Shown here: positions 42,166 through 49,035 of the stretch, in pieces
Position numbering within the stretch: the first letter of the stretch is position 1
How the letters are laid out: every line of letters begins with the position of its first letter
NCBI GenBank assembly: GCA_017961585.1
Contig: JAGCWX010000013.1
Coordinates: 62,001 to 126,000, forward strand
DNA: 64,000 nt
Source: Elusimicrobiaceae bacterium
Lineage (GTDB): Bacteria; Elusimicrobiota; Elusimicrobia; Elusimicrobiales; Elusimicrobiaceae
Direction of reading: 5' to 3'
Translations under genes and position numbers: made by a program
Notes under the pieces: model-generated
What the model saw: the letters and a program-made list of their open reading frames with translations, nothing else
Told to the model about the DNA's origin: nothing
Databases searched by the model: none

Positions 42166-43674
42166 GTGGAAAACTTAGCGGATATTTTAGCCGAACTAGT
42201 ACCAAACGGGTATTACGTAGGGGGGATTGTCCGCAATAGTTTGCTTAAACGCCTTTCGGGCGATATTGATATTGCTCTGCCCGCTTGCGAAGTAAAATCT
42301 GCCGCTTTGGCCTTAGCCAAGCGCCTTAAAGCCGCTACCTTTGAGATGGATCCCGAACTGGGGGTGTGGCGGCTGGTCACCCACCAAGAAAAACTCCAAA
42401 TTGATTTAACTGCTTATCAAGGCAAAGACCTAACGGCCGATTTGCGCCGCCGGGATTTTGCATTTAATTCCCTGGCGTATCCTGTGTCGGCTAAACCGCA
42501 AATTGTGGTTTCCCCGTGTACAAACGATACAGCCCGGGTATTATTAAAACGTTTGCTCCGTGCTAAAATTGTGGATAAAACCGGCGGACTTGCGGACGTC
42601 AAAAATAAAATTATCCGATTAAACGGGAAGGACCGATTTAAAGAGGATCCGTTGCGGATGTTGCGTGCTTTTCGGTGCGCGGCTGAGCTCAAATTTACCA
42701 TAGAGCCCAAAACTTTGGCACAAATTAAAAAGGACAAAGCCCTCATTTCTCAACCGGCCGGCGAGCGAGTGCGCGAAGAGTTAGAACGACTCTTTGCTGT
42801 ACCGGGGGTGATGTACAAGTTTTTGTTACAAATGGACGCGTGCGGCCTGCTGACGGCCTTATTTCCGCTTTTAAAGGATCAACGTGGTTGCGCCGAAGTG
42901 TATTATGGCAAAGGCGGCGTGTTAAAGCATACTTTCCTCGTTTGTAAACGGATTGATTATCTATTGGAAAATTTACACAAAGCTTTTCCAAAATATGCTC
43001 GTCAATTAGGAACTTTTACGCAAAACAAACCGCTTTATAAGATGGTGGCACTCTTGCACGATATTGCCAAGCCGGCTACCGCCAAAATGAAAAAAGGACG
43101 GTTGCGGTTTTTCTATCATGAGCAGGTGGGGGCTAAAATGGCCCGGCATATTTTGGAGCAACTGCACTACAGTCGCGCCGATATACGGCTGATGTGCGCA
43201 ATGATTGGCGAGCATTTGCGCCCGTCTAACCTAGCCAGCAACGATATTATGACCCAGCGCGGGGTGTATCACTTCTTTCGCGATTTGGGAGACGCTGCGA
43301 TCCCTATGTTGCTACTTTGTTGGGCCGATTACACGAGCTATGTTTCCGACGCTCAATTGCGACGTATTTTGCCGCGAAGCGAAGAAAAAATGATGACAAT
43401 CGCCCAGGCCGAACGTTTTAAAAATGTAGGAAAGACGTTGCGCCACTTGCAGATGCTTGCCTTTATGATGCGCCAGTTTTTTGATCAGCCGGCGGCCGTA
43501 AAACCCACCAAACTCATTACCGGGCAGGACATTATGAAGGTTCTAAACATCAAGCCCGGGCCGCGGGTGGGGGCTATTTTGGAGGCCGTTGCGGTGGCAC
43601 AGGTAGAGGGAAAAGTAAAAACCCGTCAAGAGGCCCTGGTCTTTGTGCAACAGCAGGGTACCCCTGAAAAATAA
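42166..43674 (+). CDS. tRNA nucleotidyltransferase (CCA-adding/poly(A) polymerase family) with HD domain
   Basis: 502 residues, GTG start with GCGGAGGA upstream. Class II nucleotidyltransferase marks: YVGGIVRNSL, metal-binding SGDIDIALP, and RRRDFAFNSLAYP. The RNA-binding head has DPLRMLRAFRCAAEL. An HD phosphohydrolase motif LLHDIAKPAT follows (about residues 300-310). It adds or repairs the 3'-CCA end of tRNAs. tRNA-Gly just downstream has no encoded CCA and so needs this activity. A-adding only or poly(A) polymerase are alternatives that sequence alone cannot exclude. Confidence 0.88.
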   Translation: MENLADILAELVPNGYYVGGIVRNSLLKRLSGDIDIALPACEVKSAALALAKRLKAATFEMDPELGVWRLVTHQEKLQIDLTAYQGKDLTADLRRRDFAFNSLAYPVSAKPQIVVSPCTNDTARVLLKRLLRAKIVDKTGGLADVKNKIIRLNGKDRFKEDPLRMLRAFRCAAELKFTIEPKTLAQIKKDKALISQPAGERVREELERLFAVPGVMYKFLLQMDACGLLTALFPLLKDQRGCAEVYYGKGGVLKHTFLVCKRIDYLLENLHKAFPKYARQLGTFTQNKPLYKMVALLHDIAKPATAKMKKGRLRFFYHEQVGAKMARHILEQLHYSRADIRLMCAMIGEHLRPSNLASNDIMTQRGVYHFFRDLGDAAIPMLLLCWADYTSYVSDAQLRRILPRSEEKMMTIAQAERFKNVGKTLRHLQMLAFMMRQFFDQPAAVKPTKLITGQDIMKVLNIKPGPRVGAILEAVAVAQVEGKVKTRQEALVFVQQQGTPEK

Positions 43675-43697
43675 TTGTGCCGGTTGTGAAATTTTGC

Positions 43698-43703
43698 TAC
43701 AAT
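43698..43703 (+). promoter_or_regulatory. Extended -10 promoter of tRNA-Gly
   Basis: TTTTGCTACAAT, 19 nt upstream of the mature tRNA 5' end. It matches the TTGCTAYAAT element. Confidence 0.5.
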
Positions 43704-43722
43704 AAATTGTCTTAAAGTTTAT

Positions 43723-43793
43723 GCGGGCGTGGTTCAATGGTAGAATGGAAGCTTCCCAAGCTTTAGACGAGGGTTCGATTCCCTTCGCCCGCT
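43723..43793 (+). tRNA. tRNA-Gly (anticodon CCC)
   Basis: 71 nt. Acceptor stem GCGGGCG with CGCCCGC and discriminator T; D arm GGTTCAATGGTAGAAT; anticodon arm GAAGC-TTCCCAA-GCTTT with anticodon CCC at 43755-43757; T arm GAGGG-TTCGATT-CCCTT. The 3'-CCA is not encoded (TTTTT follows), consistent with the CCA-adding enzyme gene upstream. Reads GGG codons. Confidence 0.95.
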
Positions 43794-43811
43794 TTTTAAA
43801 ATAGGAACCCT

Positions 43812-44447
43812 ATGCCAAATCAGACTGCTGAATTTGAAACGAAACCTACCTCCAATAAAGATTTTTGGCTGTTGCTTATTGTGCTGGACGTGGTGGCCCT
43901 GTGTATATTGGGGTTCTTTTTGTATAAGCATTTTTCCAAACAATTATTTAATGGGCCGGCGGCTCCCGTTCAAATGGAGCTAACGACCCAAGAAATTGAG
44001 CCGCTACCGCAAGTGGAAGAAGTGGCTTTAATCCCGGCCGAACCGGTCAAAGAAGTGGCGCCTGAAACATTGCCTGAACCTGTTGTAGTACCGGAACCCA
44101 AACCGATGGAACCGGTTGTGGCAAAAGCACCCGCGCCCGAACAAGCCAAACCCGCTGAGCCCAAGCCCGTAGCGGTTAAAAAACAAAGCATTTTGGTAAC
44201 CCCAGTAAATGGTAGCAAATACCGCCGGGTGACGTTCCGTTGGTTTGAACCGGCTAAGAGCGTTTCTATCGTAAGTGGATTTACCAATCGCAAAGCCCAA
44301 CCCCTCAAAAAGATTGGGGACTTGTGGGAAACCACCCTTTCCATTGCGCCGGGTACATATAAGTTCTTATACGTAGTAGATGGGAAAAATACCCTGGACC
44401 CCAACGCCGACGAGAAGGACGGACGCTCGGTACTAATTGTAGAGTAA
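43812..44447 (+). CDS. Membrane-anchored protein with CBM48/AMPK-type domain
   Basis: 211 residues. Cytoplasmic N-terminus, TM helix about 17-37 (LLLIVLDVVALCILGFFLY), a Pro/Glu/Lys-rich spacer (PEPVVVPEPKPMEPVV) and a C-terminal domain of about 60 residues. That domain (KSVSIVSGFTNRK, GDLWETTLSIAPGTYKFLYVVDG, DPNADEKDG) matches the glycogen-binding CBM48/AMPK-beta pattern. Such domains bind alpha-glucans; here it lies outside the membrane, in the periplasm. Function unknown. Confidence 0.72.
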   Translation: MPNQTAEFETKPTSNKDFWLLLIVLDVVALCILGFFLYKHFSKQLFNGPAAPVQMELTTQEIEPLPQVEEVALIPAEPVKEVAPETLPEPVVVPEPKPMEPVVAKAPAPEQAKPAEPKPVAVKKQSILVTPVNGSKYRRVTFRWFEPAKSVSIVSGFTNRKAQPLKKIGDLWETTLSIAPGTYKFLYVVDGKNTLDPNADEKDGRSVLIVE

Positions 44448-44465
44448 AGTTGAATTTTGTTTCTT

Positions 44466-44493
44466 AAATCCTCCCGGAAGGGGGGATTTTTTT
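44466..44493 (+). terminator. Rho-independent terminator
   Basis: AAATCCTCCC (44466-44475) pairs with GGGGGGATTT (44480-44489), with a GGAA loop, then T. Ends the CBM48-like gene. Confidence 0.85.
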
Positions 44494-44510
44494 GTGTTTA
44501 TTTGGAACAA

Positions 44511-44544
44511 AAAAGTACCGGGGCTGTTTCGACGCAGCCCCGGT
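44511..44544 (-). terminator. Terminator on the lexA strand
   Basis: A perfect 10-bp stem, ACCGGGGCTG (44517-44526) with CAGCCCCGGT (44535-44544). On the minus strand it is followed by ACTTTTTTG, as an intrinsic terminator of lexA. Confidence 0.65.
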
Positions 44545-44597
44545 GAGGTTACAACTAGTTGCCCAGGAGTACCGGGCAGCAGGAAAATGTATTTGAT

Positions 44598-44628
44598 GGG
44601 CCTGGCCGCGAATAGCCGGGCCTTTTTT
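44598..44628 (+). terminator. Plus-strand terminator-like hairpin with no known gene upstream
   Basis: GGCCTGGC (44599-44606) pairs with GCCGGGCC (44615-44622; one G-U), 8-nt loop, then TTTTTT. It overlaps the end of lexA on the other strand. What it terminates is unclear, since the CBM48-like gene already ends at 44493. Confidence 0.55.
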
Positions 44629-45235
44629 AACAACTTACGTTGCGCTTGATGATACTGCGCACGATCCCTTCCACGTGGAAGGCCGTTTTGTCCGCCACGA
44701 TGGGGGTATAGTCCGGATTTTCGGACTGTAAAATGATATTTTGCCCGTCTTGCGTAAAACGTTTGACCATTACTTCGCCGTTGTTGACGCAGACCACAAT
44801 ATCTTTGTTTTTAGGCGTGTGGGATTGTTCCACAATTAGCCAATCGTGGGGGGCAATCATGGTTTGCATACTGTCGCCCTTGGCCTCTACCATAAACCCT
44901 TTACACGCCGGGAAATAAATCATGCTCGGGTCCACCGGCACCACGCGGGTGGGGGTACCGTCCAAAATAGTCCCTTCCGGGCCGCACTTGGCCATTCCGT
45001 ACATATTGAGGTAGATGACATTGCGCTCCGGGTCTTTTAGCACGATATAATCGCGCGGGTTGGAGGGGTTGCGCTTTAAATAGCCCTTTTTCTCTAACTG
45101 GGTGATGTGGTGAAACACGACGCTTTTGCTGCTAACGTTTAGGCGTTCAGCCAATTCTTCCATGGTCAGCGGATCGGAAATGTTTTTCTTTAAGATTTCC
45201 AACAACTCAGCTTGTTTCGGGTGTAGAGCTTTCAC
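44627..45235 (-). CDS. lexA: LexA-type SOS repressor
   Basis: 202 residues, GTG start with GGAGG 6 nt upstream. N-terminal winged helix (TMEELAERLNVSSKSVVFHH) and a C-terminal S24 self-cleaving domain: Ser122 in KGDSM and Lys158 in VMVKRF, spaced as in LexA. The scissile bond is Cys84-Gly85 (MAKCGPEG) rather than the usual Ala-Gly; UmuD also uses Cys-Gly. It represses SOS genes until RecA-triggered self-cleavage. Its own upstream region carries a repeated GAAC/GTTC element, as expected for autoregulation. A UmuD-like or other S24 regulator is less likely, given the N-terminal DNA-binding domain. Confidence 0.85.
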   Translation of the reverse strand: MKALHPKQAELLEILKKNISDPLTMEELAERLNVSSKSVVFHHITQLEKKGYLKRNPSNPRDYIVLKDPERNVIYLNMYGMAKCGPEGTILDGTPTRVVPVDPSMIYFPACKGFMVEAKGDSMQTMIAPHDWLIVEQSHTPKNKDIVVCVNNGEVMVKRFTQDGQNIILQSENPDYTPIVADKTAFHVEGIVRSIIKRNVSC

Positions 45236-45250
45236 AGGGCGCCTCCTTTT

Positions 45251-45283
45251 GGAACTATTTATTTTGTTCTATATATTGTTCTA
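45251..45283. promoter_or_regulatory. Candidate LexA operator
   Basis: Directly upstream of the lexA ribosome site lie GGAAC (45251-45255) and two direct repeats of TTGTTCTA (45264-45271 and 45276-45283) exactly 12 bp apart. GAAC-10nt-GTTC forms an inverted pair. The site also lies between lexA and the divergent SGNH gene. This is an inference from position and repetition. Confidence 0.5.
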
Positions 45284-45352
45284 ACATTTTTAAAAATAAA
45301 ATGCAAGCAAATTTTTTGTGCGGCCGATTTCCCGTCGGGAAAAAAGATTTGT

Positions 45353-45358
45353 TATAAT
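45353..45358 (+). promoter_or_regulatory. -10 element of the SGNH esterase gene
   Basis: TTGTTATAATA ends 6 nt before the ATG at 45365, so the mRNA would be almost leaderless. No Shine-Dalgarno is seen. Confidence 0.5.
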
Positions 45359-45364
45359 AAACGT

Positions 45365-45964
45365 ATGAAAAAAATTTTGATTGCGGCGGTGTGCGTGATG
45401 GGATTGTTTTACTTGTTTAAAGGGAAAAAGCCAGAAGTGAAAAATTTCCCCAATGCCAACCACGCAGTGGTGGCGTTTGGTGATAGTTTGACTGCCGGGT
45501 ATGGTGTCCCGGCTGGGGCCAGTTACCCCGATGTGCTGGCGCAAAAAATCAGTCGCCCCGTCGTGAATTTGGGCCTATCCGGCGATACAGCCGCTAATGC
45601 ACCCACGCGTTTGCCGCAGGTGCTAGCCCAGCGCCCGTACATGGTACTGATTGAATTTGGAGCCAACGACCGCATCCGCCAGCTCAGCCGCACCGCCGCT
45701 GTGAATGCCGTGGCACACATTGTGGATGAAGTGCAAGCCGCCGGTGCGATTGCCGTTATCGTGGATACAGGCGGCCCGGGGATGGGGGAGTATACCAAAG
45801 CGTATAAGCACTTGGCACGCGAAAAAGGCGCGCTGTTTGTGCCCGGGATTATCAAAGGGATTTTTTATCGGCCCAGTTTGAAGAGTGACCAAGTCCACCC
45901 CAATGCCGCCGGATACGCCAAAATTGCCAATAAAGTGCACAAAGTGATTAAAGATTATTTGTAG
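45365..45964 (+). CDS. SGNH/GDSL esterase (TesA-like)
   Basis: 199 residues with a hydrophobic N-terminal anchor or signal (KKILIAAVCVMGLFYLF). SGNH blocks: Ser41 in VAFGDSLTAGYG, Gly in LGLSGDT, Asn in EFGANDR, and the Asp-x-x-His pair in DQVHPNAAGY. TesA-like enzymes hydrolyse acyl-thioesters, lysophospholipids or arylesters in the periplasm. Substrate unknown. Divergent from lexA, sharing the putative operator region. Confidence 0.87.
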   Translation: MKKILIAAVCVMGLFYLFKGKKPEVKNFPNANHAVVAFGDSLTAGYGVPAGASYPDVLAQKISRPVVNLGLSGDTAANAPTRLPQVLAQRPYMVLIEFGANDRIRQLSRTAAVNAVAHIVDEVQAAGAIAVIVDTGGPGMGEYTKAYKHLAREKGALFVPGIIKGIFYRPSLKSDQVHPNAAGYAKIANKVHKVIKDYL

Positions 45965-46008
45965 AGATAATTATAGGTCGAGCGTGTGCCCGACCTATAA
46001 ATTTGATT

Positions 46009-46545
46009 TTAATACAATTGCACATCCCAACCTTGGGTCGCTAAATGATTACAGATTTTTGTAGCAATTTTGTCGCTACGATAAGCAGAACAACGATGAG
46101 TCCAGGAATCTTCAGGATTAGTCTTTAGAGAATGTAGTATATAAGAATCCATATCTCCGGGAACCCAACTCTCTTGTGTGATCCTTGACATTCCAATTGT
46201 AAAGCTGTCATTATAGTCCGCAAAAAGATCAAAATTTTTCCCAATACAACCCGTGGTATAGGTATTACAATTCATGTGTGAAACTAGATCCACGCTTAAA
46301 GGGATTTCACTACCTTTCCCAACGAAATAGGTGTCATTTGGCGGGATTCCATTTTCAAGGACATAAAGGTCAATGGCTTGTTCCATAGATTTTATGAGTA
46401 ATATTGCTTCAGTAACTTTGCTTTTTTCTACAGCGAACTGATATTGTGGCAAGGCCACGGCTGCTAAAATACCAATAATTAATACTACCACTAATAATTC
46501 AATGAGTGTAAAACCCATAGATGTTTGATTTTGTTTTTGATACAT
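46009..46545 (-). CDS. Solitary type IV pilin-like protein
   Basis: 178 residues from the ATG at 46545 (GGAGAGAG just upstream); the longer open frame has no ribosome site. Leader [11 protein letters not shown], then [18 protein letters not shown]: prepilin cleavage after Gly and Glu+5. The globular part has Cys pairs ([15 protein letters not shown]...KIC). Six of the ten final residues are polar or aromatic (GWDVQLY). It is preceded by an unusual palindromic region with at least four hairpins. A major or minor pilin of an as yet unplaced pilus. Confidence 0.88.
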   Translation of the reverse strand: MYQKQNQTSMGFTLIELLVVVLIIGILAAVALPQYQFAVEKSKVTEAILLIKSMEQAIDLYVLENGIPPNDTYFVGKGSEIPLSVDLVSHMNCNTYTTGCIGKNFDLFADYNDSFTIGMSRITQESWVPGDMDSYILHSLKTNPEDSWTHRCSAYRSDKIATKICNHLATQGWDVQLY

Positions 46546-46568
46546 ATTCTCTCTCCAGTTTGTGATAG

Positions 46569-46795
46569 ATATACCTAAGGTATATGAATCGTTTTGTGTA
46601 AAACAAAGACGACTGCTATTTGAGAGATTGGGATCACACAAATAAACAGTCGCCTACCTATATTGACGTTTCATCAAATACAGGGTTATTACCAGCAAAA
46701 CTGGGTAATTAGTCCAATTTTGCTGGTTATAGCGACTGTTTTGGTTCCCAATCTCTTGTGCTTATTGCACAAGTGATGTCTAAAGTAATTAGACA
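46569..46795. other. Dense inverted-repeat region upstream of a pilin gene
   Basis: Within the 332-bp gap between the pilin and lptB lie: ATATACC-TAA-GGTATAT (46569-46585); an arm pair AGAGATTGGGA (46623-46633) with TCCCAATCTCT (46746-46756); AACAGTCGC (46645-46653) with GCGACTGTT (46732-46740); an enclosed hairpin ACCAGCAAAA (46691-46700) with TTTTGCTGGT (46718-46727); CTTGTGC-ttatt-GCACAAG (46755-46773); TGTCTAA-agtaa-TTAGACA (46777-46795). Most stems are perfect. There is no ORF of note. It could be a structured RNA, a MITE-like element or a recombination site. Confidence 0.7.
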
Positions 46796-46877
46796 ACCAA
46801 GACAGTACTAATTGTAATAAAGCTTAAATGAAAAACCTCCTATGTTGATATACCCAACTGTACAACTATACAACATT

Positions 46878-47597
46878 TTACATTTTAAAGTCTTCGCCTA
46901 AATAAAGCTTGCGGGCGTTTGCATCGTTAAGTAGGGTGTTTTGATCGCCCTCTACTAAAATTTTACCGTCATAAATAAGGTAGGCGCGTTCGGTAAGGGG
47001 CAAGGTTTCACGCACGTTGTGATCGGTAATTAGTACGCCGATGCCTTTGTCTTTGAGTTTAAAAATCATTTGCCGCAGGTCGGACACGGTGATGGGGTCA
47101 ATCCCTACAAACGGTTCGTCCAAGAGGATGATTTGCGGGTTGCTAATCATACAGCGCGCAATTTCCATACGGCGTTTTTCGCCGCCCGATAACGTCCACG
47201 CTTTTTGTTTGGCCAGTTTGGTTAGCCCAAATTCGCCCAGTAGCTCGTCCACACGTTTTTTTTGCGCGGCTTTATCGTCGGAAATACGTTCCAGCACGGC
47301 CAGTAAATTTTCTTCTACCGTGAGCCCTTTGAAAATGGTGGGCTCCTGCGCTAAATAACCAAGCCCATGGCGTGCGCGCTCAAACATAGGTAATTGAGTA
47401 ACGTCCTGCCCGTCAATAAATACCTTTCCGCTGGTGGGGCGGATAAAGCCCACCATCATGTAAAAGGAGGTGGTTTTTCCGGCACCGTTGGGGCCTAATA
47501 GACCCACAATCTCGCCGGATTTTACGTGAATATCCACGCCTTTTACTACCATGCGGTCTTTGTATACTTTGACGATTTTTTCACTGCGCAGTTCCAT
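46878..47597 (-). CDS. lptB: LPS export ABC ATPase LptB
   Basis: 239 residues. Walker A GPNGAGKTTSFY, signature LSGGEKRRMEIAR, Walker B IILLDEPFVGIDP, switch His in ITDHNVRETL. The phrase GYLAQEPTIFKGL is typical of LptB and distinguishes it from LivF-like ATPases. It powers LptFG to extract LPS to the LptC-A bridge. 8 nt from the OstA-type gene. lptF/G and lptD are not in the window. Confidence 0.93.
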   Translation of the reverse strand: MELRSEKIVKVYKDRMVVKGVDIHVKSGEIVGLLGPNGAGKTTSFYMMVGFIRPTSGKVFIDGQDVTQLPMFERARHGLGYLAQEPTIFKGLTVEENLLAVLERISDDKAAQKKRVDELLGEFGLTKLAKQKAWTLSGGEKRRMEIARCMISNPQIILLDEPFVGIDPITVSDLRQMIFKLKDKGIGVLITDHNVRETLPLTERAYLIYDGKILVEGDQNTLLNDANARKLYLGEDFKM

Positions 47598-47605
47598 AAA
47601 ATCCT

Positions 47606-48502
47606 CTAAAATTGTTTATTGATTTTGTTGTTGTTAATTTCCGGCGATACCAGCCAGCCCTGCACACGGCCGTCCAAGTGAACCACAGTGCCTTGTGCGT
47701 CCGAGCTTACGCTATCTGCTATTATAGCAAATGTGCCCTGCTCGGTGGTGCCGGTGGCTAACGGACGCGCACCAAAAGCGCGGGCCTCGTTTTTGGCCCC
47801 GTCATAAATGACGGTGTCGGCTTGCAGGGTATGCTCCCCATCGCTCAAAACGGCGTTTCCTTCCAAGTGGACGAAATCTTCCAGCTGTTTAACCGTAGCT
47901 TTATCGGCCTGCATGGTTTGGGTGCCTTCGGGCGTGGTGCGGGTGGCGTGAACATCGCCGGTTAAAATAAAAATTTGGGTAGTGGTGTTAAACGTGATTT
48001 GTTTGGCACGAGCGGTAACCGTTTGCGTGGCATCTTGCATATTCAAGCGTACCGGGTTTTTAGACGCGGATTTTAACGTTCCCTTCCCGGTTTTATAGTT
48101 ATAACGGCCCCAATCGCACTGAATTTGATAGGTAGGGCCTTGCGGGTTTTGCTGCTTTAAATATACGTTTTGTGAAGCGGTAATCGTGTTTTGTGCCCGG
48201 TCCGATAAAGCGTAACCTGATTTGAACACATAGATGCCATTATCGTAGGATACGTGGCCTTTAAATTCTTCTTGTTGTTTATCTTTGTAGATAACCCACT
48301 CGTCACTTTTTACCAGGCCGCCTAGGGCTTCAGGCACGGCGGAAGCCGCTTGGGTTTTTCCTTTTAAAGAGGCCTTTTTTTGAGCAAGCGTTTGTTTGGG
48401 TTGCGGAATGTTTTGTATGTCGGGAGAAGGGACCTGCGCAGTGCGGCAACCCACCAGTAAAATGGTTCCTAAAATGCTAAAGACAACAAGCAACTGCTTC
48501 AT
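47606..48502 (-). CDS. LptA/OstA-type LPS-transport protein (lipoprotein)
   Basis: 298 residues, longer than E. coli LptA (185). Lipoprotein signal SILGTILLVGC (Cys19). OstA-like beta-jellyroll repeats (QAASAVPEALGGLVKSDEWVIYKD..., YIFKSGYALSDRAQNTITAS..., TVTARAKQITFNTTTQIFIL, HTLQADTVIYDGAKNEARAF) predict a long jellyroll that could span part of the periplasm. E. coli LptA is soluble and unlipidated; a lipidated one would be anchored. Sits between lptC and lptB, overlapping lptC by ATGA. An LptD N-terminal homolog is a less likely alternative. Confidence 0.75.
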   Translation of the reverse strand: MKQLLVVFSILGTILLVGCRTAQVPSPDIQNIPQPKQTLAQKKASLKGKTQAASAVPEALGGLVKSDEWVIYKDKQQEEFKGHVSYDNGIYVFKSGYALSDRAQNTITASQNVYLKQQNPQGPTYQIQCDWGRYNYKTGKGTLKSASKNPVRLNMQDATQTVTARAKQITFNTTTQIFILTGDVHATRTTPEGTQTMQADKATVKQLEDFVHLEGNAVLSDGEHTLQADTVIYDGAKNEARAFGARPLATGTTEQGTFAIIADSVSSDAQGTVVHLDGRVQGWLVSPEINNNKINKQF

Positions 48503-49035
48503 AGAGAGCTCCTTTGAAGTTCGCTGCGGTTTTCGGGCAAACGGGTGGCGTGTTTTTTGATGATGATTTTAGTGAGTTTGGAATCCGTCTCTATCCCATT
48601 TTTGGCGACAGAGCGCGCCGTACCGCGCGTGATAGTTGTTTTGGTGCTGGACCAAATTTTATCTTTTGCAATATCGTAAAAAAATTCTGAAGCGGTAATG
48701 ACTGCTTTTTCCGTCAGCGAGGTGAGCGTGGCGTTACCCTCAATGCTAACGAGTTGTTTTTCATAATCAAAGGTTCCCAATTCTCCGCTGACGGTAGCGC
48801 TGTCCTTTCCGTCTTGCTTTAAGACGAGGCGTGGTTCTTTTAAGGTGGCATTTTGCATGTTTTCAAAATTAACGGAAACGGCTTGCAGAACCCATTGTTT
48901 TTGATTTTCTTTGGAAGAAAAAATAGATACGTGAGTGGCTACTTGGCTGTCCTCATCTTCAGACGTGGCAGAAGGGCTGCCCGAACAAGCAGCTAGAGCA
49001 AGTATACTTACCAACAATACGGCAAAATATTTCAT
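48499..49035 (-). CDS. lptC: LptC-type protein (lipoprotein signal)
   Basis: 178 residues. The OstA/LptC jellyroll is visible in the alternating beta pattern (KQWVLQAVSVNFENMQNATL, TVSGELGTFDYEKQLVSIEG, VITASEFFYDIAKDKIW). The N-terminus is a lipoprotein signal (LAACSGSPS, Cys17) and not the single TM helix of E. coli LptC. Gene order kdsD-lptC-lptA-lptB supports the call. ATGA overlaps on both sides show strict co-translation. Confidence 0.8.
   Translation of the reverse strand: MKYFAVLLVSILALAACSGSPSATSEDEDSQVATHVSIFSSKENQKQWVLQAVSVNFENMQNATLKEPRLVLKQDGKDSATVSGELGTFDYEKQLVSIEGNATLTSLTEKAVITASEFFYDIAKDKIWSSTKTTITRGTARSVAKNGIETDSKLTKIIIKKHATRLPENRSELQRSSL

Noticed and set aside
43723-43793. 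tRNA-Gly as an integration site with adjacent element
   Set aside because: No integrase or duplicated tRNA 3' end nearby; neighbours are ordinary chromosomal genes.
44494-44628. 4.5S/SRP RNA, 6S RNA or tmRNA
   Set aside because: Hairpins are present, but none of the diagnostic loops (SRP GGAA/AGCAG helix-8 pattern, 6S central bubble, tmRNA tRNA-like ends) could be recognised.
46569-46795. Retron or integron attC site
   Set aside because: Inverted repeats invite both ideas, but there is no reverse transcriptase, no integrase and the paired RYYYAAC/GTTRRRY cores of attC are not found. Kept as an unexplained palindromic region.
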